DNA of 32,844 nt from Solobacterium sp. (GCA_017433125.1 JAFRHT010000121.1:1-32844), one strand, 5' to 3'. Positions 24,196-32,699 are shown, numbered from the stretch's first letter. The notes: generated from the sequence alone by a model not told the origin. Translations and numbers: made by a program.

Positions 24196-24988
24196 TTTTA
24201 CACTGGGCCGGTATCTGCCGCTTGACTCACCGATTCACCGCATGGATCCCCGGGCCAAGATCATGGGGATGCTGCTGATGCTCATAGCGATTTTCATTCC
24301 GTCCGGATGGATCGGCTACGGAATCATTTTCGTGTGTGCTGCCGGGACAATCCTGCTGGCCAGGCTGCAGTTCGGGTTTATACTCAAGTCCATGCGGCCG
24401 ATGATGATTATGATGATCTTCCTGTTTATCATCAACTGCCTGGTTATTCATACCGGGGAGCCGCTGTTTGTCATCGGTCCGGTAATTATCTACAGGGATG
24501 CCATATTCCAGACCCTGTATATTGTTGTCAGACTGCTGCTGATGATCATGATCACCACCTGCCTGACGGCCACAACCAAGCCGCTGGATATGACCCTGGG
24601 CATTGAGGACCTGCTCAAGCCGTTTGAAAAGATTCATGTGCCGGCCCACGAAATCGCGATGCTGATCAGCATTGCCCTGCGCTTTATCCCTGATCTGATC
24701 GAAGAGACACAGCGCATCATCAAGGCGCAGGAAAGCCGCGGTGTGGATATGAAGGAAGGGAAGATGCAGGAGCGGATCATGGCGATCCTTTCCCTGATTG
24801 TGCCGCTGTTTGTATCAGCGTTCCAGCGGGCGGAAGACCTGGCCAATGCCATGGAAGCCAGAGGTTATGCGCCGGGTGAAAAGCGGACCCGCTACAAGGT
24901 GCTCAAAATGGCCGGGCGGGACTATACACTGCTGGTGTGCTGCACGGCGATGCTGGCCGGGATGATCTGGCTTTCGAGGATGTCATGA
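24188..24988 (+). CDS. ecfT: ECF transporter transmembrane subunit EcfT
   Basis: A 266-residue integral membrane scaffold with about five to six helices. It contains the two coupling-helix Ala/Ser-Arg-Gly motifs, KAQESRGVDM and AMEARGY, which dock on the two ATPases. N-terminal LGRYLPLDSPIHRMDPRAKI is typical of EcfT. Overlaps ecfA2 by 8 bases and truA by 4 (ATGA). Confidence 0.96.
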   Translation: MGNFTLGRYLPLDSPIHRMDPRAKIMGMLLMLIAIFIPSGWIGYGIIFVCAAGTILLARLQFGFILKSMRPMMIMMIFLFIINCLVIHTGEPLFVIGPVIIYRDAIFQTLYIVVRLLLMIMITTCLTATTKPLDMTLGIEDLLKPFEKIHVPAHEIAMLISIALRFIPDLIEETQRIIKAQESRGVDMKEGKMQERIMAILSLIVPLFVSAFQRAEDLANAMEARGYAPGEKRTRYKVLKMAGRDYTLLVCCTAMLAGMIWLSRMS

Positions 24989-25989
24989 GCCGCTGGAAAT
25001 GTACGGTTGCCTATGATGGCTCGGCTTATGAAGGCTGGCAGTCACAGACACGGGATACCAGTATTCAGGAACAGATTGAAAAGGCCCTTTACCGCCTTAC
25101 CGGGGTAAAGACCTCTGCGGTGGCGTCCGGGCGGACTGATGCCGGGGTGAATGCCCGCGGTCAGGTATTCCACTTTGACAGTGACCGCGAAATGAGTGAA
25201 AGAAAATGGCAGGGAGCAATCAACGCACTCCTGCCGGATGATATCCATATCATGAAGGTTGAGAAGAAAGACCGCCGTTTTCATGCGCGGTTTTCCGTTC
25301 TTTCCAAGCAGTATGACTATCGGATCCATTTCGGGGAATTCGATGTCTTCACACGCACCAGTGCCTATCAGTGCCCGTACCGGGTAGACCTGGAGAAGAT
25401 GAAGCAGGCAGCCGGACTGCTGGTGGGTACCCATGATTTCACTTCGTTCTGCTCGAATCCGCTCAGCGAGACGCCGGACCAGGTCCGGACCCTGGAAGCA
25501 GTGGACTTCCGGATGGAAAATGATATGCTGACCATCTCGTACCGGGGCCGCGGGTTTCTGCGCTATATGGTGCGGATGATGACAGGGGCACTGCTGGAAG
25601 TCGGCCGGGGCCGGATCGAACCCGAACATATTCGATATATGCTGGAACATCCTTCGAAGACGGCTGTCCGCAAGAATGCCCATCCGGAAGGGCTCACCCT
25701 GATGCATGTCAGTTACTTCGAGGTGCTGGCGGAAAACCATGAGGTCATGCTGCGGCAGATTCTGCCGGAGGATGTCATTGCCCCGGATTACCTTTCGGCG
25801 GCAGCGGACAATTACGCATTCGTTCAGAAAAAAACCCAGCAGGTGCTGGGTGTGCTGCAGAGGCGGGACGACACGGCTGTGTGGACGGTGCATGGGGAAG
25901 CGTTGCCGGCGGCACAGGAACTTCTGCCGGTGCTGCAGTCCTATGAACCGCAGCTGAATGTACAGATAACTGTCAGAGAACATGCCTGA
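24985..25989 (+). CDS. truA: tRNA pseudouridine synthase TruA with C-terminal extension
   Basis: Makes pseudouridine at positions 38-40 of tRNA anticodon arms. Catalytic D52 lies in SGRTDAGVNARGQV, and the family stretches YRGRGFLRYMVRMMTGALL and HPEGLTLMHVSYFE are present. Canonical TruA ends near that last motif at about 245 residues, but this protein has 334. The additional 85-90 residues (from EVLAENHEVM on) look like an alpha/beta domain and are unfamiliar. Last gene of the ecf operon. Its stop codon directly abuts the stop of the convergent XRE gene, with no terminator between them. Confidence 0.94.
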   Translation: MSRWKCTVAYDGSAYEGWQSQTRDTSIQEQIEKALYRLTGVKTSAVASGRTDAGVNARGQVFHFDSDREMSERKWQGAINALLPDDIHIMKVEKKDRRFHARFSVLSKQYDYRIHFGEFDVFTRTSAYQCPYRVDLEKMKQAAGLLVGTHDFTSFCSNPLSETPDQVRTLEAVDFRMENDMLTISYRGRGFLRYMVRMMTGALLEVGRGRIEPEHIRYMLEHPSKTAVRKNAHPEGLTLMHVSYFEVLAENHEVMLRQILPEDVIAPDYLSAAADNYAFVQKKTQQVLGVLQRRDDTAVWTVHGEALPAAQELLPVLQSYEPQLNVQITVREHA

Positions 25990-26709
25990 TCAGAATTCAT
26001 TCGTGATCGTCAGCATGTTCATTTTTTTCATCTGGGCAATTTCTTTCTTGGAGAAAGTCAGGCGTTCCTTCAGCTGTTCATCATGCGGCAGCGGGGTGGG
26101 GCTGACGATGCATTTGAAGGCACAGGGCACCAGGTCAGTGGAGGAGATGCCGCACAGCAGGCCATGCGTGCCGTTGCGGTACTCGAGCGGGTTGAAGATG
26201 TACAGCAGGTCTTCTTCCAGGGCATTGTACTGGTTCTGCATGGAGAAGCGGATCAGCATATCGCTGTAGGTAACCGTGCCGGTGTAGTAGATTTCCGAGG
26301 TGAAGCCGCGGCTGGTCTTGATGAAAATCGTGAAGTCAGCGGGACAGACTGCCTTGCCGGATTCATTGTCTATATTGATGATGCCGTCCTTGATGTCCGC
26401 GAAGCGGCCGTCAATGTAATAGAAGTACAGTTTTCTGGCCTTAAAGAACGGGCTGGTGCCGCGCAGGCTGCCGGCCGGTTCCGGTTCTTTGCTGCGGCGG
26501 TAATCAATCAGCCGTTCAGCCGGCACTTCCAGCACATCGGAAATTTCAAAGAGGGTTGGAATATCGATGGTGATCTCACCTTTTTCGTATTTGGATACGC
26601 AGGCTTTTGACTTGGATATGGCATCAGCGAGCTGCTGGATGCTCATGTTCTTGCTCCGGCGGACCGACCGGATCCGGCTGCCGACATAGGCATTGATTTC
26701 CTGATTCAT
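25990..26709 (-). CDS. XRE-family transcriptional regulator with C-terminal sensor region
   Basis: A 239-residue regulator. Residues of about 10-68 form a Cro/C1-type helix-turn-helix (SIQQLADAISKSKACVSKYEKGE). The rest, about 160 residues, is an unassigned strand-rich domain (KLYFYYIDGRFADIKDG, TFIKTSRGFTSEIYYTG) with a helical tail. GGGAGG lies before the ATG. It is divergent from an amidohydrolase gene, which it may control; the shared 216-base gap carries AATTGAC/GTCAATT inverted half-sites. Confidence 0.9.
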   Translation of the reverse strand: MNQEINAYVGSRIRSVRRSKNMSIQQLADAISKSKACVSKYEKGEITIDIPTLFEISDVLEVPAERLIDYRRSKEPEPAGSLRGTSPFFKARKLYFYYIDGRFADIKDGIINIDNESGKAVCPADFTIFIKTSRGFTSEIYYTGTVTYSDMLIRFSMQNQYNALEEDLLYIFNPLEYRNGTHGLLCGISSTDLVPCAFKCIVSPTPLPHDEQLKERLTFSKKEIAQMKKMNMLTITNEF

Positions 26710-26925
26710 AATACCTCCCGGTGTTTCATATGAATTGACAAATTAATAAAGAAAACACCTGTTTTTTCATGATTTATGTACAATGTATAAAAGAACGTAC
26801 AAAAAGTCAATTTATAATGTCATATAATATGAAAAAGTTTCTTTAAAGTGGAATCCCGTCTGTTTGATGACGCTTTCGAATCTTGCTAGAATAACGTGGT
26901 ATTTCAATTTCAGGAGGAAAAGCAT
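26710..26925. promoter_or_regulatory. AT-rich divergent control region with half-sites
   Basis: AATTGAC (26733-26739) and its inverse GTCAATT (26806-26812) lie about 70 bases apart in an AT-rich stretch that also contains TGTAC...GTACA. The - strand has TTGACT-N17-TACATT as a possible XRE promoter. Confidence 0.5.
26864..26892 (+). promoter_or_regulatory. Promoter for amidohydrolase gene
   Basis: TTGATG (26864-26869), 17-base spacer, extended -10 TGC-TAGAAT (26887-26892). CAGGAGG stands before the ATG at 26926. Confidence 0.75.
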
Positions 26926-28092
26926 ATGTCAGTCAAGGTATTCATCAACGGCAAGATCATGGATGTCATCAACAGCAAGATTGTTGAAGCATCGATTCTC
27001 ACAGAAGACGGCATCATCAAGGAGATCGGCGACATCGAGATTCCGGAAGGGGCAGAGGTTGTCGATTTCAAGGGTAATTATGTCAGCCCGGGTCTGTTCA
27101 ACTGCCATGTCCATACAGTTCTGGATACAGGCAAGGCTGCCGACGGCCGGCCGCTGATCACTGCCGCTACTATCGAGGGTATTGAAAATCTGCAGAAGTA
27201 TCTGCGTTCCGGTGTTACCTATGTCAGAGACGTAGGCGGCTCCAACTTTATTGATATTGACCTGCGTGACGCGGTCAAGGCAGGCCAGGTTGACGGTCCG
27301 GAAATGGTCGTCTCCGGCAAGTGCATCTGTATGACCGGCGGACACGGCTGGACCGGCGGCCGTGAAGCAGACGGACCGGATGATGCCAGAAAGGCAGCCC
27401 GTGAACAGCTCAGGGCCGGCGCAGACTGGATCAAGGTCATGGCCACCGGCGGTGTTATGACCAAGGGTGTTGAACCGGGTTCCCCCCAGCTCACCGAAGA
27501 CGAACTGCGCGCCGCGATCGAAGAAGCCCACAAGGTCAACGCCAAGGCGGCAACACATGCCCAGGGCATGATCGGCATCAAGAACGCGCTGCGGGCCGGT
27601 GTTGACTCCATCGAGCACGGCTTCTACATGGATGACTGGTGCTTCGACTGGATGAAGGAGCACGGCACCGTCTATGTTCCGACCCTGGCTGCCATGTACT
27701 GGATTTACGTCAACCCGGACAAGGTTTCCGACTTTGTCATCCGCAAGGTCCGCGGGGCTTTCGAAGCACATAAGAAGACCTTCTACAATGCCTACAAGGC
27801 AGGCGTCAAGATCGCGCTGGGCACCGATGCCGGCACACCGTTCAACCCCCACGACATGACCGCTTACGAAATGATTCTGATGAAGGAAGCCGGCATGGAA
27901 CCGTGGGACTGCATCCGAACCGGGACAATCAACGCGGCGGAACTGTGCGAAGTGGCGGCAGACCACGGCACCATCGAAGTCGGCAAGAAGGCCAACTTCA
28001 CCGTCTACGGCGGCAACCCGATTGACGACATGCAGGCCGTTATGGACTGCCGGATGACCGTCATCGGCGGCGCTGTCAAATTCGCCAAGTAA
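26926..28092 (+). CDS. Metal-dependent amidohydrolase, prolidase/imidazolonepropionase-like
   Basis: A 388-residue cytoplasmic amidohydrolase-1 family enzyme. Metal-site features: CHVHT (H61, H63), DWIKVMATGG with K170, the usual carboxylated lysine, THAQG, SIEHG and LGTDAGTP with D301. This arrangement fits binuclear enzymes such as the Xaa-Pro-dipeptidase-like group; the substrate is unknown. I chose the ATG at 26926 because of its perfect AGGAGG. It interrupts the usual truA-rplM neighbourhood together with the XRE gene, and has its own promoter and terminator. Confidence 0.93.
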   Translation: MSVKVFINGKIMDVINSKIVEASILTEDGIIKEIGDIEIPEGAEVVDFKGNYVSPGLFNCHVHTVLDTGKAADGRPLITAATIEGIENLQKYLRSGVTYVRDVGGSNFIDIDLRDAVKAGQVDGPEMVVSGKCICMTGGHGWTGGREADGPDDARKAAREQLRAGADWIKVMATGGVMTKGVEPGSPQLTEDELRAAIEEAHKVNAKAATHAQGMIGIKNALRAGVDSIEHGFYMDDWCFDWMKEHGTVYVPTLAAMYWIYVNPDKVSDFVIRKVRGAFEAHKKTFYNAYKAGVKIALGTDAGTPFNPHDMTAYEMILMKEAGMEPWDCIRTGTINAAELCEVAADHGTIEVGKKANFTVYGGNPIDDMQAVMDCRMTVIGGAVKFAK

Positions 28093-28114
28093 CCCGGGCA
28101 GACAGACAATTCCG

Positions 28115-28139
28115 AAAGGGCTGAAATATGCCCTTTTTT
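28115..28139 (+). terminator. Intrinsic terminator
   Basis: Stem AAAGGGC / GCCCTTT with an 8-base loop, followed by a T-run. Confidence 0.88.
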
Positions 28140-28163
28140 CACTGAAATAGAGAAAAAAATCTG

Positions 28164-28192
28164 TTGACTTGAAGGGCAAAGAACAATAGAAT
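28164..28192 (+). promoter_or_regulatory. rplM-rpsI promoter
   Basis: TTGACT (28164-28169), 17-base spacer, TAGAAT (28187-28192). Confidence 0.85.
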
Positions 28193-28243
28193 GATAGACG
28201 GCTATCTATGCCAAATGTAGCCCCGGAAACTACATATGGAGGA
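28193..28243 (+). ncRNA. Probable L13 ribosomal leader
   Basis: Two hairpins lie between the promoter and rplM: GATAG-acgg-CTATC (28193-28206) and ATGTAG-ccccggaaa-CTACAT (28215-28235). GGCTA (28200-28204) can alternatively pair with TAGCC (28218-28222). Position and shape fit the L13-leader autoregulatory element of Firmicutes, in which L13 protein controls its own operon. Confidence 0.65.
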
Positions 28244-28251
28244 TTGTAAAA

Positions 28252-28689
28252 ATGCGTCAGACAACAATGATCAAGCCCAGCGAAGTCGTGCATCAGTGGT
28301 ATATCGTTGATGCGGAAGGCTGCACACTGGGCCGGCTCGCATCCCAGGTCGCCACGGTCCTGAGAGGCAAGCACAAGCCAAGCTACACACCGCACGTAGA
28401 CTGCGGCGACTATGTCATCGTCATCAATGCCGACAAGGTGCAGATCACCGGTGACCAGGATGAGAAGAAGTTCTACTTCAGCCATTCCATGTATCCAGGC
28501 GGACTCCGCGTACGTTCCACCAAGGAAATGCGTCAGAAGTACACTGTGGAATGGGTTGAAAAGGCCATCAAAGGCATGCTTCCGCACAACAAGCTGGGTG
28601 ATGCCCAGCGCCGGCACCTGTTCGTTTACGAAGGTGCAGAACACCCGCATGCAGCTCAGAAGCCTGTTGAGCTGAAGATCAAGGACTAG
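28252..28689 (+). CDS. rplM: 50S ribosomal protein L13 (uL13)
   Basis: 145 residues, normal length. Recognised by WYIVDAEGCTLGRLASQVA, TPHVDCGDYVIVINADK and MLPHNKLGDAQRRHLFVYEG. A component of the large ribosomal subunit. GGAGG lies upstream of the ATG. Followed 14 bases later by rpsI in the usual two-gene operon. Confidence 0.98.
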   Translation: MRQTTMIKPSEVVHQWYIVDAEGCTLGRLASQVATVLRGKHKPSYTPHVDCGDYVIVINADKVQITGDQDEKKFYFSHSMYPGGLRVRSTKEMRQKYTVEWVEKAIKGMLPHNKLGDAQRRHLFVYEGAEHPHAAQKPVELKIKD

Positions 28690-28703
28690 GAGAGTAAAGA
28701 CAT

Positions 28704-29111
28704 ATGGCAACTAAGAAGAAAGCAACAGTAACCTATAATGGTACAGGACGCCGCAAGAAGTCCACTGCCCGTGTCTTCCTGACTCCGGGTACCGGCGTCA
28801 TCACAGTCAACGGCAAGTCTCTGGAAGAATACCTTCCGCAGGCCACTCTGCGTATGATTGTCAACTCCCCGCTGGTTCTGACAGAAACAGCCGGTCAGTT
28901 CGACATCAAGATCAATGTCGCAGGCGGCGGCTATACCGGTCAGGCCGGTGCCATGCGGCACGGCATTGCCCGCGCTCTGCTTGAAGCAAGCGCAGACTAT
29001 CGGCCGGTCCTGAAGAAGGCCGGATATCTGACCCGTGATTCCCGTGAAAAGGAACGGAAGAAGTACGGTCTCAAGGGCGCCCGCCGGGCACCGCAGTATT
29101 CCAAGCGTTAA
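28704..29111 (+). CDS. rpsI: 30S ribosomal protein S9 (uS9)
   Basis: 135 residues with the usual [14 protein letters not shown] near the start and the basic C-terminal tail ending PQYSKR, which reaches the ribosomal P site. AGGAGAG is the ribosome site. Ends the rplM-rpsI operon at a terminator. Confidence 0.98.
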   Translation: MATKKKATVTYNGTGRRKKSTARVFLTPGTGVITVNGKSLEEYLPQATLRMIVNSPLVLTETAGQFDIKINVAGGGYTGQAGAMRHGIARALLEASADYRPVLKKAGYLTRDSREKERKKYGLKGARRAPQYSKR

Positions 29112-29120
29112 TCAGCTGGT

Positions 29121-29155
29121 GAAAAAAGCATTCCGAGCAATCGGGATGTTTTTTT
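29121..29155 (+). terminator. rplM-rpsI terminator
   Basis: Stem CATTCCGA / TCGGGATG (29129-29136, 29141-29148, one T-G pair), GCAA tetraloop, A6 before and T7 after. Confidence 0.92.
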
Positions 29156-29218
29156 ATGCCAGGAAACCGGCAATCTGCCCTGTACATGCGAATAACATTG
29201 GCAGGGGGGATCACGGCG

Positions 29219-30136
29219 ATGAAACACGAACTGACATTTCTGCAGAAGCAGCAGGTTGAACTGGCCAGGCTGCATGGCCTGGAAGATGAACAGATCAGGC
29301 AGCTTGCGGATTATCACTACAACTACAGGCAGATGGAGCAGCTGCGCCTGGCCATGGAGGAAGACACAGACCCGCACATCCTGGCGGTGATGATGCACCC
29401 GTGGGTTCGTGCCCGGGACATGGAGGATATCCGCTACCGGGCTTCTGCCGGCCAGCCGATTGATCATTACCGGCGGCCCGTGCCGTGGCGGCGCCTCGGC
29501 ATCTGTGCTTTCGGGCTTCTGGCAGCCGGCTGCGGCCTGGTGCTGGTCCATGGCACGAAGAGGGAAAAACCGGTCCTGCTGGAACTGCGGGCGGCAGAGA
29601 TCACGCTGGCCTGCGGGCAGTCATTCCGTCCGGAAGATTATATCCGTCAGCCGGAAGACCTTTCCGCGGTGCAGCTGCCGGAAGCGTTTGAAGCGTATGA
29701 ACCCGGAAATTATCTGGCTGAGTATGTCCTGCGCAAAGATCCGTCTGTACATGCGTATCTGCGCATTCGGGTGGCGGATGAAGCCGCACCGTCAATTGTC
29801 CTGAACGCGGAGCAGGCGGTCATGGCGGTATCAGGAGAGCCTGAATGCCGGCAGTACCTGGCAGAAGTCAGTGACAACGTGGATGGAGACCTTCTGCGGC
29901 AGACGGCCTGTTCCTATGACGCGGAGAAGCAGGAAATCGTGTTCAGGGTGAAAGACCGGGCCGGTAATACGGCTGAAGCTGTCCTGCCCGTCCGTGCGGC
30001 CGAAGAAACTGAAGCGCCGGTCATGACGGAAGAACAGACGTCCGGAACACCGGATGCTGTCCTGCACACCGGACCGCTGACCGGGCATGGTACAATTGCC
30101 GACGGGTATGACTTTGTGGTTGAACAGGTACAATAA
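29219..30136 (+). CDS. Single-pass membrane protein with Ig-like ectodomain
   Basis: A 305-residue protein. An N-terminal cytoplasmic helical part (about 1-88) has repeated Gln/Leu/Glu residues. One membrane helix follows (about 91-108, GICAFGLLAAGCGLVLV), then two strand-rich extracellular units. The second resembles HYR/DUF5011-type Ig folds: VSDNVDGDLLRQTACSYD...FRVKDRAGNTAEA. A Glu/Thr-rich tail follows. Such domains usually serve in cell-surface adhesion; the cytoplasmic part suggests a sensing or anti-sigma-like layout, but no sigma factor is near. ATG 29219 has AGGGGGG upstream; an earlier ATG at 29186 is also possible. Confidence 0.78.
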   Translation: MKHELTFLQKQQVELARLHGLEDEQIRQLADYHYNYRQMEQLRLAMEEDTDPHILAVMMHPWVRARDMEDIRYRASAGQPIDHYRRPVPWRRLGICAFGLLAAGCGLVLVHGTKREKPVLLELRAAEITLACGQSFRPEDYIRQPEDLSAVQLPEAFEAYEPGNYLAEYVLRKDPSVHAYLRIRVADEAAPSIVLNAEQAVMAVSGEPECRQYLAEVSDNVDGDLLRQTACSYDAEKQEIVFRVKDRAGNTAEAVLPVRAAEETEAPVMTEEQTSGTPDAVLHTGPLTGHGTIADGYDFVVEQVQ

Positions 30137-30156
30137 AAAAAGAAGCTTCCGCTTCT
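30134..30156 (-). terminator. Terminator for multidrug-export family gene
   Basis: On the - strand AGAAGC-GGAA-GCTTCT followed by T7. Overlaps the stop codon at 30155-30157. Confidence 0.88.
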
Positions 30157-30649
30157 ATAAGGCAATGCCGAGCAGGCCGTAGGAGAAGGTGGTCATGATC
30201 ACCGCGGCCAGGAAGACACCGATCAGGATGGATATGGAGGCTTTCTTCAGGTCCATATCGAATACTGCGGCAACCAGGCTGCCGGTCCAGGCACCGGTGC
30301 CCGGCAGCGGAATGCCGACGAACAGCGTCAGACCCCAGAAGCCGTATTTGTCAATCTTCGGTTTATTCTTAACCGCTTTGTCAGTCAGCCATTCGGCAAT
30401 CCTGGACATATGATGATCCGACATCCAGTGGATGATCTTTTTGATCAGGAGCAGAATGAACGGGATCGGAATAATGTTGCCGATGACACAGATCACAACT
30501 GCCCTCCACATCGGGATCTGCAGCAGCCGTGCCAGCACCAGTCCGCCTCTTTCCTCAATCAGCGGCAGCATGCTTACAAGAAAAACCGACAGTTCGGAAG
30601 AAATATACCTGCCGATTGTATTCATAAACCATTCAAGAAATCCGTTCAT
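30155..30649 (-). CDS. Small multidrug-export family membrane protein (COG2426)
   Basis: A 164-residue membrane protein of the Sm_multidrug_ex family (PF06695), with about four hydrophobic segments. Typical features are SMLPLIEERGGLVLARLL (the usual P(I/L)xExRGG-like motif), GNIIPIPFILL and FVGIPLPGTGAWTG. The family name implies export, but the transported substrate is not established; it is distantly related to DedA-type proteins. I chose the ATG at 30649. Transcribed alone. Confidence 0.88.
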   Translation of the reverse strand: MNGFLEWFMNTIGRYISSELSVFLVSMLPLIEERGGLVLARLLQIPMWRAVVICVIGNIIPIPFILLLIKKIIHWMSDHHMSRIAEWLTDKAVKNKPKIDKYGFWGLTLFVGIPLPGTGAWTGSLVAAVFDMDLKKASISILIGVFLAAVIMTTFSYGLLGIAL

Positions 30650-30713
30650 ATATATGTAATCCTCTCGCCAGAACACTCTATCATAAATTCATGGAAATTG
30701 CTGAAAAAAGTTA

Positions 30714-30742
30714 TTGACTTTGTATTTTTGGTTTGGTATATT
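30714..30742 (+). promoter_or_regulatory. tRNA promoter
   Basis: TTGACT (30714-30719), 17-base spacer, TATATT (30737-30742), 22 bases before tRNA-Ile. Confidence 0.85.
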
Positions 30743-30764
30743 GATTAGGCATTCGATGGAAGAT

Positions 30765-30841
<77 letters not shown>

Positions 30842-30866
30842 TCTTCTTCATCGGATTGATATACAC

Positions 30867-30942
30867 GGGGTTTTAGCTCAGCTGGGAGAGCACCTGCTTT
30901 GCAAGCAGGGGGTCAGGAGTTCGATCCTCCTAAGCTCCACCA
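30867..30942 (+). tRNA. tRNA-Ala (TGC)
   Basis: A 76-base gene with encoded CCA. Anticodon loop TTTGCAA has TGC. The acceptor stem GGGGTTT/AAGCTCC includes two G-T pairs. The TTCGATC loop is normal. Confidence 0.98.
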
Positions 30943-30952
30943 TAGAAGATTC

Positions 30953-30978
30953 AGTCCTCAAATCCGGAGGGCTTTTTT
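30953..30978 (+). terminator. Terminator after tRNA pair
   Basis: AGTCCTC / GAGGGCT (30953-30959, 30967-30973, one T-G pair) followed by T6. Confidence 0.88.
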
Positions 30979-31037
30979 GATGTCCGGGTGAATTGTCCGG
31001 CCCGGTATGCCATAATAGATGCAGGCAGGTAAACAAG

Positions 31038-31958
31038 ATGAACTATTATCAGATCAAGGATGTATTGACCGAAAGTGATGAAAGTGCCGTACAGGACAGG
31101 AAGTACCCGTATGTAGCGCTGCTGAATGTGGAAGAATACCGGCAGGTCAGGGATATTTTCGGCATGGAAATCGATATCGAACAGGATTTCAGCCGGACGC
31201 TGAATACGAAGGTGGTTGTCAACTATGACTGCCTGACAGGGAGTATTGACATCCCCCGGATGCCCAACCGGCTTCCCGTAAACCGGCATCTGGCCTTTGC
31301 CCTGGACGGGCACGGCATCGTATTTATCGATAATGATGATTATACGCTGAATATCCTGAACCGGATCCAGGAAAGCCGCAGGTGGCGGTTTCCTTCCCTG
31401 GAGCGGTTTATTTACGATTTCCTGGAAGAGACCATTGCCCCGGACCTGGATTATCTGAATGGTCTGGAAAATGAACTGGAAAAGATCGAAGAACGGATCA
31501 TGAACGGGGAGATCGAAGAATACCCGCCGCGTTTTAATACGATCCGGTCTGGACTGCTTGAGATGCATACTCACTACATGCATCTGATGGATCTGGCCAA
31601 GGAACTGGAAGAAAACGAAAACGAATATTTTTCAGACGAGAACCTGCGCTTTTTCCGGCTATTCGGGGAACGGACAGCACGCCTGCAGGATTCGGTGACG
31701 GAACTGCGGGAATATATCGTTCAGCTCCGGGATCTGGTGTCGGAACAGCTGGGTATCCGGCAGAACCATATCATGACGCTGCTTACCGTTATTACGACCA
31801 TCTTCATGCCGCTGACGCTGATCGTCGGGTGGTACGGCATGAATTTCGTCAATATGCCGGAACTGTATTCCCCGTGGGGCTATCCGGTTGTCATCATTGT
31901 CAGTGTTGTGATTGTGGTCATCAGCCTGTTCTGGTTCCGCCGGAAGCGCTGGCTGTAA
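31038..31958 (+). CDS. CorA-type divalent cation transporter
   Basis: A 306-residue CorA/MIT family protein. A cytoplasmic alpha/beta and long-helix N-terminal part is followed by two C-terminal membrane helices. The selectivity motif YGMNF is between them, at about residue 270, followed by the acidic-loop segment VNMPELYSPWGYP, then a basic end RRKRWL. It carries magnesium or another divalent ion inward. I chose the ATG at 31038, with GGCAGGT upstream. It lies 12 bases before the Sir2 gene, likely an operon. A TTGTCC / ATAAT promoter-like pair is seen about 30 bases upstream. Confidence 0.93.
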   Translation: MNYYQIKDVLTESDESAVQDRKYPYVALLNVEEYRQVRDIFGMEIDIEQDFSRTLNTKVVVNYDCLTGSIDIPRMPNRLPVNRHLAFALDGHGIVFIDNDDYTLNILNRIQESRRWRFPSLERFIYDFLEETIAPDLDYLNGLENELEKIEERIMNGEIEEYPPRFNTIRSGLLEMHTHYMHLMDLAKELEENENEYFSDENLRFFRLFGERTARLQDSVTELREYIVQLRDLVSEQLGIRQNHIMTLLTVITTIFMPLTLIVGWYGMNFVNMPELYSPWGYPVVIIVSVVIVVISLFWFRRKRWL

Positions 31959-31970
31959 TCGGGAGGAAAG

Positions 31971-32699
31971 ATGAACAGGGAAATCGAGGCGCTGCAGAAG
32001 ATCATAGACCGTTCCCTGCGTCTTGTTTTCTTCGGCGGGGCCGGGGTATCTACGGCCAGCGGGATTCCTGATTTCCGCTCGGCTGACGGGCTTTATACGA
32101 AAGAATACGGCGGGCTGTCACCGGAGGAGATTCTCAGCAATATCTACTATCTGGTGCATATGAAGGAGTTCTACGACTTCTACCGGAAATACATGGTCTA
32201 TCCGGAAGCGCAGCCCAACGCCGCCCACCGCAAGTTATATGAACTGGAAAAGGCAGATAAACTGCGGGGCATCGTGACCCAGAACATCGACGGCCTGCAC
32301 CGCATGGCCGGCAACCGTCGGGTGTACGAGATCCACGGCAGTGTGCACGAAAACTACTGTCTGGAATGTGATACATCCTATCCGCTGGAAACAATCATGA
32401 ATTCCACCGGGATTCCGCGGTGTGAAAAATGCGGCGGGATCATCAAACCTTATGTCGTGCTGTATGGGGAAGCCCCGGACAGATATACGATGATCGGGGC
32501 CAGGCGGGAGATATCCAACGCCGATACACTGATCGTAGCCGGCACCAGTCTTTCCGTGGAACCGGCCGCATCCTTCCTCGATGACTTCCATGGCCGCAGC
32601 CTGGTGGTGATCAACCGGGAACCAACCCCGGCGGATGAGCGGGCGGACCTGATCATCCGGGATGATGTGGCGGCAGTCATGGCACAAATAAAAGTCTGA
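31971..32699 (+). CDS. NAD-dependent protein deacylase, Sir2 family
   Basis: A 242-residue sirtuin of normal bacterial length. The NAD-binding GAGVSTASGIPDFRSADG and TQNIDGLHRMAG, the catalytic His in EIHGSVHENYC, and a zinc-binding CLEC...CEKC pair are intact. It removes acyl groups from lysines, producing nicotinamide and O-acyl-ADP-ribose. GGGAGGAAAG precedes the ATG. Probably co-transcribed with the CorA gene. The IS3-type element begins 11 bases after its stop. Confidence 0.96.
   Translation: MNREIEALQKIIDRSLRLVFFGGAGVSTASGIPDFRSADGLYTKEYGGLSPEEILSNIYYLVHMKEFYDFYRKYMVYPEAQPNAAHRKLYELEKADKLRGIVTQNIDGLHRMAGNRRVYEIHGSVHENYCLECDTSYPLETIMNSTGIPRCEKCGGIIKPYVVLYGEAPDRYTMIGARREISNADTLIVAGTSLSVEPAASFLDDFHGRSLVVINREPTPADERADLIIRDDVAAVMAQIKV

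Noticed and set aside
26929-28710. Very long - strand reading frame (593 codons) opposite the amidohydrolase and rplM
   Set aside because: It is antisense to two clearly recognised genes, has no family resemblance and arises from GC-biased codons leaving few stops.
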